Of a stretch of 11,851 nt of DNA, positions 5,888-11,851 are shown piece after piece. The translations under genes were made by a program, and so were the position numbers. The number at the start of each line of letters is the position of its first letter. Positions within the stretch are counted from its first letter, which is position 1. Source of the DNA: Burkholderiales bacterium (GTDB lineage: Bacteria; Pseudomonadota; Gammaproteobacteria; Burkholderiales; Usitatibacteraceae); NCBI GenBank assembly GCA_025936275.1, contig JAICTR010000037.1:1-11851 (forward strand), given 5' to 3'. The notes under the pieces were generated by a model. That model did not search any database, had not been told where the DNA came from, and saw only the letters and a program-made list of their open reading frames with translations.

Positions 5888-7363
5888 CGCCCAGAGCGCG
5901 GCGAGCAGCGGCCAGAAGAGCAGCACGAGCGCCAGCGTGGTGATGGAGCCCACCAGGGGATTCGACCAGAAGATCGCGAGGCTGCCCTTGGAGGCGAGCA
6001 TGGTCTGGCGGAAGGCGTCCTCGGCCTTGTCGCCCAGCACCAGCGAGAGCACGAGGGGCGCCAGCGGGTAGTCGAGCTTCTTGAAGAAGTACCCCACCAC
6101 GCCGAAGATGCCCATCAGCCAGACGCCGCTCATCGAGTTGTGCACGGTGAACGCGCCGACCGCGCACACCACGATGATCAGCGGCGCGACGATCGAGAAC
6201 GGAATGCGCAGGATCGCGGCGAAGATCGGCACCGTCGCGAGCACCACGAGCAGGCCCGCCACGTTGCCGAGGTACATGCTCGCGATGAGGCCCCACACGA
6301 AGTCCGGCTGGCTGCTGAAGAGCAGCGGCCCCGGCTCGAGCCCCCAGATCATCAGGCCGCCGAGCAGCACCGCCGCGGTGGCGGAGCCCGGAATGCCGAG
6401 CACGAGCATCGGCAAGAGCGCGCTGGTGCCCGAGGCATGCGCGGCGGTCTCCGGCGCGAGCACGCCCTCGATCTGGCCGGTGCCGAATTTGTCGGCCTCG
6501 CTCGCGAAGCGCTTGGCGATGCCGTAGCCCATGAACGAAGCCGCGGTCGCGCCGCCGGGCGTGACGCCCATCCAGCATCCGATGCAGGCACTGCGGAGCA
6601 GCGTCCCCCAATAGCGCGGCAGGCTCGCCCACGTGCGAAGGATGATGCGCGGGCTGATGCTCGCGGCCTTGCCCTCGAAGCGCAAGCCCTCCTCCATCGT
6701 GACGAGGATCTCGCCGATGCCGAAGAGCCCGATCACCACCACGAGGAAGTCGATGCCCTGCATGAGCATCGGCGAGCCGAAGGTGAGGCGCATGTTGCCG
6801 CTCATCGTGTCCATGCCGACCGCCGCCATGCCGAAGCCGAGCATCATCGCGAGGATCGTCTTGTCGGCGGGTTCCTTCCCGATGCCGATGAAGCTGCAGA
6901 ACGTGAGCAGGTACACGGCGAAGAACTCGGGCGGCCCGAACTCGAGCGCGAAGCCCGCGATCACCGGCGCGAGGAACGTGATCAGCAAAATCCCCACGAA
7001 CGCGCCGAGGAAAGATCCGGTGAAGGCGCAGGTGAGCGCCTCGGCCGCGCGCCCCTTCTGCGCGAGCGGATAGCCGTCGAAGGTGGTCGCGACCGAGGAC
7101 GGCTCGCCGGGAATGTTGAAGAGGATCGAGGTGATCGCGCCGCCGAAGAGCGCGCCCCAGTACATGCACGAGAGCATGATCACCGCGGAAGTCGGCGGCA
7201 TCGTGAAGGTGAGCGGCAAGAGGATCGCCACGCCGTTCGGCGCTCCGAGCCCCGGCAGCACGCCCACCAGGATCCCCAGCAGGATCCCCACCAGCATCAG
7301 CCACGCGTTGTACCCGGTGAGCGCGACCGAGAATCCGTGGAAGAGGAGGCCGAACGCTTCCAT
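5837..7363 (-). CDS. tctA: Tripartite tricarboxylate transporter large membrane subunit TctA
   Basis: A 508-residue inner-membrane protein with about a dozen hydrophobic segments, the large permease subunit of a TctABC (TTT) secondary transporter. Family signatures are ILVGVLPGLGAPNGVAILLP near residues 28-47, ALFGGAITSILFNIPGEPSS then FDGYPLAQKGRAAEAL, and in the second half GVTPGGATAASFMGYG and LPMLVLGIPGSATAAVLLGG. The ATG at 7363 shares its A with the TGA of tctB (TGATG), so translation is coupled. After the last membrane segment (FWPLLAALW) the final 17 residues, AKRGQSPISLRRNGVRS, come from a palindromic repeat and are not expected family sequence. The reading frame continues upstream of this start, but that part is an out-of-phase shadow of tctB. 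Confidence 0.93.
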   Translation of the reverse strand: MEAFGLLFHGFSVALTGYNAWLMLVGILLGILVGVLPGLGAPNGVAILLPLTFTMPPTSAVIMLSCMYWGALFGGAITSILFNIPGEPSSVATTFDGYPLAQKGRAAEALTCAFTGSFLGAFVGILLITFLAPVIAGFALEFGPPEFFAVYLLTFCSFIGIGKEPADKTILAMMLGFGMAAVGMDTMSGNMRLTFGSPMLMQGIDFLVVVIGLFGIGEILVTMEEGLRFEGKAASISPRIILRTWASLPRYWGTLLRSACIGCWMGVTPGGATAASFMGYGIAKRFASEADKFGTGQIEGVLAPETAAHASGTSALLPMLVLGIPGSATAAVLLGGLMIWGLEPGPLLFSSQPDFVWGLIASMYLGNVAGLLVVLATVPIFAAILRIPFSIVAPLIIVVCAVGAFTVHNSMSGVWLMGIFGVVGYFFKKLDYPLAPLVLSLVLGDKAEDAFRQTMLASKGSLAIFWSNPLVGSITTLALVLLFWPLLAALWAKRGQSPISLRRNGVRS

Positions 7364-7875
7364 CAGTAGCCCAGCCAGCTCTCGAGCGGCCCCTTGGGCA
7401 GCGGCACGAGGAACTGGCGCTCGAAGAGCCAGAAGAGCGCGATGGAGCAGGCGACGCCCACCACGACGCTCTTCACCACGGAGTAGCGCCCCGCCACGCG
7501 CATGAAGCCCGCGACGAAGATCGCGGAAGCGACGTAGATCCCGAGATACGCGATGGCGACGAAATACGCGAGCATCGGCGCGAGCACCGCCACGACGCGG
7601 CGCAGCCGGTCGAGCCGCACGAACACCTCGCGCGAGCGGCGCGCGCGCAGCAGCGCCCGCACGAAGATCGTGGCACTCGCGAGGCAGATCACCACGCCGA
7701 TGCGGAACGGAAAGTAACCCGGCTCCGGCGTGCCGTTCACCCACGAAGCGCCGAGATGCCCGGTGTTCACCATCACCGCGACGCCCACGGCGAAGGTCAC
7801 GACGGCGACGGCCGCATCGACCATCGCATGCGAGCCGAGCAGCGTCCCCGCGCGCTCCTTCGCCGTGTCCTCCAT
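7363..7875 (-). CDS. tctB: Tripartite tricarboxylate transporter small membrane subunit TctB
   Basis: A 170-residue protein with four hydrophobic segments, at about residues 18-36, 56-74, 92-125 (probably two helices) and 137-153, typical of the small, poorly conserved TctB subunit. EPGYFPFRIGVVICLASA is the characteristic stretch after the first helix. It ends 1 nt into tctA and begins 3 nt after the stop of the aldolase-family gene. With TctA it forms the membrane part of the importer, which is driven by an ion gradient in characterised systems. Confidence 0.88.
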   Translation of the reverse strand: MEDTAKERAGTLLGSHAMVDAAVAVVTFAVGVAVMVNTGHLGASWVNGTPEPGYFPFRIGVVICLASATIFVRALLRARRSREVFVRLDRLRRVVAVLAPMLAYFVAIAYLGIYVASAIFVAGFMRVAGRYSVVKSVVVGVACSIALFWLFERQFLVPLPKGPLESWLGY

Positions 7876-7878
7876 CGC

Positions 7879-8658
7879 CTACTCCAGCACTTCGGGCTGC
7901 GTCCTCACGATGCGCCGCGCGAAGTAGTGGAAGGTCGCGCCCACGGCCTTGGGCTTGAGGCGATAGTCGTGCGCTTCCTTCGCGAGCTCGGGGCGCACCT
8001 GCCTGATCGGCCCGATGGCGCGCGCCATCACCTGCAGCTTCGCGGCGCGCTCGATGAAGATGGCCATCGTGGTCGCTTCCTCGGCGCTCGAGCACGCGAC
8101 GAGCTGGCCGTGGTGCGCGAGGAGGATCGAGCGCTTCTTGCCGATCGCCTTCGAGATGATCTCGCCCTCCTCGTCGCCGATCGGCACGCCCGGCCATTCG
8201 GCGAGGTACGCGCAGTCGTCATGGAACATCGTGTGGTCCATGTGCGCGACCGCGAGCGGCTCGCCCACCACCGAAAGCGCGGAGACGTACGGCGGATGCG
8301 TGTGGATGACGCAGTTCACGTCGGGCCGCGTGCGGTAGATCCAGAGGTGGAAGCGGTTCGAGGGATTGGGCATGCCCTCGCCTTCGAGGACGTTCAAGTC
8401 GTCGTCCACGAGCAGGATGCTGGACGCCGTGGCCTCGTCGAAGCCGAGGCCGAAGCGCAGCATGTGGAAGGTGCCGGGCTTTTCGCCGCGGGCGGTGAGC
8501 TGGCCGGCGAGCGCCGACTCGTGCCCTTCGGCCGCGAGGATGCGGCAGGCGAGCGCGAGCTTCTGGCGGATGTTCCACTCCGGCGTCGCCAGGTGCCGCT
8601 CCATGTTGCGGGTGGTGATCTCGTGGTATTCCTGCTTGGGGCGGGTGATCGCTGACAT
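7879..8658 (-). CDS. Class II aldolase/adducin family protein inside the tct operon
   Basis: A 259-residue member of the class II aldolase/adducin family. Metal-site histidines are visible in VIHTHPPY (about 119 and 121) and LAHHGQL (about 182-183). GHESALAGQLTARGEKPGTF near residues 45-64 is the usual N-terminal substrate loop. Family members with HTHP motifs include sugar-phosphate aldolases and hydroxylated aromatic-acid decarboxylases, and the reaction here is unknown. GGAGGG (8670-8665) 6 nt before the ATG fixes the start. The gene is placed between tctC (25 nt upstream) and tctB (3 nt downstream), so it is surely co-expressed with the importer and probably acts on the imported compound or a close product. 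It differs clearly in sequence from the plus-strand family member at 4199, so a recent duplication is unlikely. Confidence 0.87.
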   Translation of the reverse strand: MSAITRPKQEYHEITTRNMERHLATPEWNIRQKLALACRILAAEGHESALAGQLTARGEKPGTFHMLRFGLGFDEATASSILLVDDDLNVLEGEGMPNPSNRFHLWIYRTRPDVNCVIHTHPPYVSALSVVGEPLAVAHMDHTMFHDDCAYLAEWPGVPIGDEEGEIISKAIGKKRSILLAHHGQLVACSSAEEATTMAIFIERAAKLQVMARAIGPIRQVRPELAKEAHDYRLKPKAVGATFHYFARRIVRTQPEVLE

Positions 8659-8683
8659 CGTGTTCCCTCCGGGGCGATGCGAT

Positions 8684-9706
8684 TTACTTGGCGAGGAAGC
8701 CGGCCTTGCCCATGATCTCGCGGTGCCGGTTCTCGTCCTGCGCGAGGAATTTCTCGAACGCCGCGCCGGTGAGGAAATCCTCCTTGTAGGCGCCGCGGTC
8801 GACGAACTCCTTCCACTCGGGGGTCTTGCGCACCTTGTCGAGCAGGTCGACGTAGAACTGCCGCTGCTCGTCGGTGACGCCCTTGGGCATCACGATCGCG
8901 CGCAGCATCACGTACTGCGCGTCGATGCCCTCTTCCTTGCAGGTGGGGATGTCGGACCAGGACTTGCCGCCGGCGATCTTCGCCTTGAACGGCATGCGCT
9001 TGTCGTCCATCACGCAGAGCGGCCGCACCTGGCCCGCGCGCCAGTGGGCGATGTGCTCGATCGGGTTATTCACGTCCGACTCGATGTGGCCGCCGACGAG
9101 CTGCGAGGAGATCTCGCCGCCGCCCTTGTACGGGATGAAGGTGAACTTGGTGCCGGTCGCCTGCTCGAGCATGGCGGTGACGATCTGGTCCTCGCGCTTC
9201 GAGCCGGCGCCGCCCATCTTGAAGGTGTCGGGCTTCGCCTTCACCGCGGCGATGTACTCCTGCGCCGTGTGGTAGGGCGACTTCGCGTTCACCCACAGGA
9301 CGAACTCGTCCAGCGCCATCAGCGCCACCGGCGTGGTGTCGCGCCAGTTGAAGTCGAGGTGCGTCGAGAGCGGCACGCTGTAGAAGTTGGAGAGCACGAT
9401 GGCGATCTTGTTCGGATCGCCCTTGCTGTTCTTGATGTCCATGAACGCCTGGCCGCCGCCGCCGCCGTTCTCGATCACGACCACCATCGGCTGCGGCGAG
9501 AGGTGGTGCTTGGCGACGATGCCCTGGATGAGGCGCGCCATCTGGTCCGCGCCGCCGCCGGGGCCGCCGCTCACCGCGAAGGTGATCGGCTTGGTGGGCT
9601 CCCAGCCCGCCGCGAGGGCGGTGCTCGCGCACAGCAATCCGGCCGCGGTCCACGCGGCGCTTCGCTTGCAACGGGTCCATACGCTATGGGCGATCGTCGG
9701 TTCCAT
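8684..9706 (-). CDS. tctC: Tripartite tricarboxylate transporter substrate-binding protein TctC (Bug family)
   Basis: A 340-residue periplasmic binding protein. A Sec signal peptide is visible: basic TRCKR, a hydrophobic stretch AAWTAAGLLCASTALA, and cleavage near residue 32-33. The mature part begins GWEPTKPITFAVSGGPGGGADQMARL, the standard Bug opening with the glycine-rich ligand loop. Later come GAGSKREDQIVTAML, FIPYKGGGEISSQLVGGHIE and the C-terminal domain typical of the family. Bug proteins bind carboxylic acids, nicotinate-like compounds or other small acids; the ligand is not readable here. The ATG at 9706 is preceded by a purine-rich GGAGGAGA site (9720-9711). The frame is open further upstream to 9862, but that stretch has no signal-peptide character and crosses the intergenic region. 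It is first in the operon, divergent from the GntR regulator gene. Confidence 0.92.
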   Translation of the reverse strand: MEPTIAHSVWTRCKRSAAWTAAGLLCASTALAAGWEPTKPITFAVSGGPGGGADQMARLIQGIVAKHHLSPQPMVVVIENGGGGGQAFMDIKNSKGDPNKIAIVLSNFYSVPLSTHLDFNWRDTTPVALMALDEFVLWVNAKSPYHTAQEYIAAVKAKPDTFKMGGAGSKREDQIVTAMLEQATGTKFTFIPYKGGGEISSQLVGGHIESDVNNPIEHIAHWRAGQVRPLCVMDDKRMPFKAKIAGGKSWSDIPTCKEEGIDAQYVMLRAIVMPKGVTDEQRQFYVDLLDKVRKTPEWKEFVDRGAYKEDFLTGAAFEKFLAQDENRHREIMGKAGFLAK

Positions 9707-9732
9707 GGGGTCTCCTCCTCGTTGTCGCGGCG

Positions 9733-9751
9733 CCGGGCGAGCCTCGCCCGG
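9733..9751 (-). promoter_or_regulatory. Strong hairpin in the tctC leader
   Basis: CCGGGCGAG (9733-9741) and CTCGCCCGG (9743-9751) are perfect 9-bp complements about one central base. In RNA this gives at least a 7-bp GC stem with a 5-nt loop. It would lie in the untranslated leader of tctC, about 13 nt upstream of its ribosome site. It could be a transcript stabiliser or a folding control element; there is no U tract. Confidence 0.45.
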
Positions 9752-9789
9752 GCGTGCCGCATTGGGAATTCTCTCGGGGTGGGTGCTGC

Positions 9790-9813
9790 TGGTATACCAA
9801 ATACCGTATACCA
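9790..9813. promoter_or_regulatory. Operator-like TATACC array between gntR-type gene and tctC
   Basis: TGGTATAC (9790-9797) and GTATACCA (9806-9813) are perfect inverted repeats around 8 bp. Within this, three heptamer-spaced copies of a TATACC-like word occur, TATACC (9793-9798), AATACC (9800-9805) and TATACC (9807-9812). The left end also contains the 10-bp palindrome TGGTATACCA. The array sits 12 bp before the regulator's start and 83 bp before tctC, the place expected for an operator of a divergent GntR/FCD regulator. Binding by that regulator is inferred. No clean -35/-10 pair was found for either gene. Confidence 0.55.
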
Positions 9814-9825
9814 TGTATCGCGAAA

Positions 9826-10512
9826 ATGAAAGCCTCTTCCGGCGCCGAAGGCGCCACCGCATGGGCTCCCATCGTCCTGCCGGGCCTGCAGCAGGAGATC
9901 GTCGCGCGCATCCGCCGGATGATCGAGGACGGGGCGCTCATGCCCGGGAGCCGCATCCCGGAGCGCCAGCTCTGCGCGCAGCTCGGCGTCTCGCGCACGC
10001 CGCTGCGGGAAGCCTTCCGCATCCTCGCGACCGACGGCCTCATCGAGCTCACGCCGCGCCGCGGCGCCACGGTGAAGCGGCTCGAGCCCGCCGAGATCAA
10101 CCACATGTTCGAGGTGATCGCGGTGCTGGAGGCGCTCGCGGGCGAGCTCGCGTGCGAGGTGCTGCCCGACGCGCAGATCGCCGCGATCGAGGCGCTGCAC
10201 CAGCGCATGATGGCCGCCTACAAGCGGCGCGACCGGCGGCGCTTCTTCGAGGCGAACCAGCAGATCCACGAGCGGATCGTCGCCGGCTCCGGGAACCCGA
10301 TCCTCGCGCGCGTCTACGCGGGATTGAGCGGGCAGATGCGCCGCATCCGCTACATGCCGCAGATCACCGAGGCGCAGTGGCGCATCGCCGCGCGCGAGCA
10401 CGCGGAGATCATGAAGGCGCTCAAGTCGCGCAACCGCGAGGCGCTCGGGCGCATCCTGCGCGACCACCTGAGCACCAAGCGCGAGCGGGTGAAGTCGCTG
10501 CTCGCGCGGTAG
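9826..10512 (+). CDS. GntR-family (FadR/FCD subfamily) transcriptional regulator
   Basis: A 228-residue regulator. The N-terminal winged helix-turn-helix spans about residues 20-85, with PGSRIPERQLCAQLGVSRTP and LREAFRILATDGLIEL, the canonical GntR recognition helix and wing. An FCD effector domain follows at about 92-220. Three spaced histidines, in QQIHERI (about 138), REHAEIM (about 182) and RDHLSTK (about 204), match the metal-binding histidines of FCD domains, which usually sense small carboxylic acids. The ATG at 9826 has no clear ribosome site. Longer reading upstream crosses the operator-like array and looks non-coding. Divergence from tctC suggests that it controls the transporter operon and itself, with the transported acid or a product as effector. 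It converges on the rhodanese gene with a 13-nt gap. Confidence 0.9.
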   Translation: MKASSGAEGATAWAPIVLPGLQQEIVARIRRMIEDGALMPGSRIPERQLCAQLGVSRTPLREAFRILATDGLIELTPRRGATVKRLEPAEINHMFEVIAVLEALAGELACEVLPDAQIAAIEALHQRMMAAYKRRDRRRFFEANQQIHERIVAGSGNPILARVYAGLSGQMRRIRYMPQITEAQWRIAAREHAEIMKALKSRNREALGRILRDHLSTKRERVKSLLAR

Positions 10513-10525
10513 CGAAGGCGCGAGC
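10500..10525. terminator. Hairpin between convergent regulator and rhodanese genes
   Basis: GCTCGCGC (10500-10507) and GCGCGAGC (10518-10525) are perfect 8-bp complements with a 10-nt loop. The left arm is inside the end of the regulator gene, and the right arm touches the rhodanese stop codon. With no T run on either side, any terminator role would be as a weak two-way or processing hairpin. Confidence 0.4.
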
Positions 10526-11851
10526 TCAGGGCCGGTACGTGGCGAGCTCGCGCTCGTCGAGCTGCGAGAGAAGCTGGGTCTCCCAGGCGAGGTAGCGGCG
10601 CGCGGCCTCCTTGTTTCCATCGTGGCGGTCGTGCACGAAGAAGAGATAGTCGATGCACTCGGCGTCGGAAGGGCGATCGGGTGTCGACTCGATCGCGCCG
10701 CCCGCCGCCCGCCACGCCGCGAATCCGCCCTCGAGCATCGCGATCGAGCGCACGCCCGCACGCGCGAGGTCGAAGGCCGCGATGCGCGCGACGTCGGGTT
10801 CGTCGGCCACCAGCACCACGCGCCGGTCGCCGACGCGAGGCAGGACATCCTCGAGGCGCGGGCGGATCGACCAGCGACTCCCCGGGATGTGCGCCTTGCG
10901 ATAAGCCAAGCTCGGCCGCAGGTCCACGACGGCCGCAGCGGAAACGGTCTCTGACCCCTTTTGGGCGGACGCCGTCGCCACATCCGGAAGCCGATTGCCT
11001 CGCGTTTCGCACCGGATCGTCGATGCGGTGCCGGAGCGCAGCACGCTCGCATCGTGTCCCATGCGCCGCAACCAGCTCGCGACCACCGGCGCGCGCACTT
11101 CGTCGGCATCCACCAGCAGCAGCCGCGCGTTGCGCACCGCCACCCATTGGTCGGTCGCCTGGATGAGCTGGCCGCCCGGCGCATGCACGGCACCGGCCAC
11201 GCTGCCCGCGCGGAATTCCTCGGCGGTGCGCACGTCGAGAACGTACGTGGTGCGGTTTTCATCGGCGAGCCACGCCGAAGCCTGCGCATCGTCGATCCAG
11301 CGCACGCCGTGGCGCTCGGCGAGCGCGCGAGCGTTGGCGCGCGCCGCCGAGAGATCCGCGTCGCGCGCGACCTGCGGATATCCGCGCGTCGCGCCATGCT
11401 CGAGCTCGTGGTCGGCGAGATACCAGCCCTGCGTGCCGTTCTCGAGCGCATACACGGGGTTTGGAATTCCAAGGTCGATCAGCGTCTGCGCGCCGACGAT
11501 GCTCCTCGTGCGCCCGGCGCAGTTCACGACGATCGTGGTGTTCGCATCGGGCACCATGGCGCGAATGCGATAGGCCAGCTCGCCGTTCGGGCAGCAGCGC
11601 GCGCCGGGAATGCTCATCTTGCGGAATTCGGAGAGCGGCCGGCCGTCGATCACCGCGACGTCGCGTCCGGCGCGCCGCATCTCGAGGAGCTGCGCCGCCG
11701 AGACGCGCGGCGTGTGGCACGCGTGCTCCACCAGCTCGCCGAAGGTCTTGCTCGGCACGTTCACGCCGGCGAAGAGCGCGAATCCCGCCGCCGCCCAGCC
11801 GCGCGTGCCGCCCTCGAGCACGTGCACGTTCGCGTAGCCCAGCTCCTCGAA
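10526..11851 (-). CDS. Multi-domain rhodanese-like sulfurtransferase, 5' end beyond the window
   Basis: The frame is open to the window edge, with 441 residues visible and the N-terminus missing. It starts inside a rhodanese domain (FEELGYANVHVLEGGTRGW). A complete domain with an active-site loop VVNCAGRTRSI follows at about residues 50-150, keeping the catalytic Cys. A third domain (YVLDVRTAEEFRAGSV to HDASVLRSG) has LLLVDADEVRA, with Asp in place of Cys. A fourth (VVDLRPSLAYRKAHIPGSRW to MLEGGFAAW) has VLVADEPDVARI, also without Cys. A conserved-looking tail, FVHDRHDGNKEAARRYLAWE, ends the protein. Rhodaneses pass sulfur from a persulfide Cys; here only one of the three complete domains can do so, and the others may be structural or regulatory. 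The linker before the fourth domain contains a repeat-like stretch. Confidence 0.85.
   Translation of the reverse strand, partial: FEELGYANVHVLEGGTRGWAAAGFALFAGVNVPSKTFGELVEHACHTPRVSAAQLLEMRRAGRDVAVIDGRPLSEFRKMSIPGARCCPNGELAYRIRAMVPDANTTIVVNCAGRTRSIVGAQTLIDLGIPNPVYALENGTQGWYLADHELEHGATRGYPQVARDADLSAARANARALAERHGVRWIDDAQASAWLADENRTTYVLDVRTAEEFRAGSVAGAVHAPGGQLIQATDQWVAVRNARLLLVDADEVRAPVVASWLRRMGHDASVLRSGTASTIRCETRGNRLPDVATASAQKGSETVSAAAVVDLRPSLAYRKAHIPGSRWSIRPRLEDVLPRVGDRRVVLVADEPDVARIAAFDLARAGVRSIAMLEGGFAAWRAAGGAIESTPDRPSDAECIDYLFFVHDRHDGNKEAARRYLAWETQLLSQLDERELATYRP

Noticed and set aside
5859..7304. 481-residue minus-strand frame inside tctA
   Set aside because: An Arg/His-rich shadow of tctA in another phase; the true frame shows membrane segments and TctA motifs.
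6140..7369. 409-residue plus-strand frame opposite tctA
   Set aside because: An antisense shadow composed mostly of His, Arg, Glu and Ala; no ribosome site or domain.
7363..8197. Upstream extension of the tctA frame
   Set aside because: The stretch is an out-of-phase reading of tctB and part of the aldolase gene; the TctA homology starts at the ATG at 7363, coupled to the tctB stop.
9571..11472. 633-residue minus-strand frame across the regulator and rhodanese genes
   Set aside because: It is antisense to the clear GntR gene and out of phase with both the rhodanese and tctC, so it is a GC-driven open frame.

Overview
The window is GC-rich (third codon positions mostly G or C) and looks like the chromosome of a Gram-negative proteobacterium, most likely a betaproteobacterium. 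The reasons are a tripartite tricarboxylate transporter (TctABC) with a periplasmic binding protein, a GntR/FCD regulator beside it, class II aldolase/adducin genes, and many small palindromic repeats built on GGGGACAG/CTGTCCCC. The lineage is inferred from gene style, not from a marker gene.

Left end (1-692): a broken RelE-like toxin gene runs off the left edge on the minus strand. It carries an in-frame TAG but keeps a near-consensus promoter sitting inside a perfect inverted repeat. Next comes a minus-strand tRNA-Arg(ACG) with its own -10 box and a textbook terminator, then two tandem copies of a 38-bp hairpin repeat.

Left-centre (693-4157): an ATP-grasp ligase-like gene on the plus strand faces a small, very basic Ser/Arg/Thr-rich protein gene on the minus strand. 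That small gene is bracketed by two direct copies of a palindromic element. Then comes a minus-strand pair, a uracil-DNA glycosylase superfamily gene followed by a PLP-dependent D-threonine aldolase/D-serine dehydratase-like gene.

Centre (4199-9825): a plus-strand pair (class II aldolase/adducin protein, then an alpha/beta hydrolase coupled through TTGA) converges on a minus-strand operon tctC - class II aldolase - tctB - tctA. The two units overlap by 26 bp inside another palindromic repeat, so both proteins end in repeat-derived tails. The operon has an aldolase-family gene inserted between the binding protein and the membrane genes. A divergent GntR/FCD regulator shares an intergenic region that holds an operator-like TATACC array. 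Together these genes read as one uptake-and-catabolism locus: TctC binds an organic (probably carboxylic) acid in the periplasm, TctAB imports it, and the two aldolase-family enzymes plus the hydrolase may process it. The substrate cannot be read from the sequence.

Right end (10526-11851): a minus-strand multi-domain rhodanese gene, cut by the right edge, converges on the regulator gene. Only one of its three complete domains keeps the catalytic cysteine.
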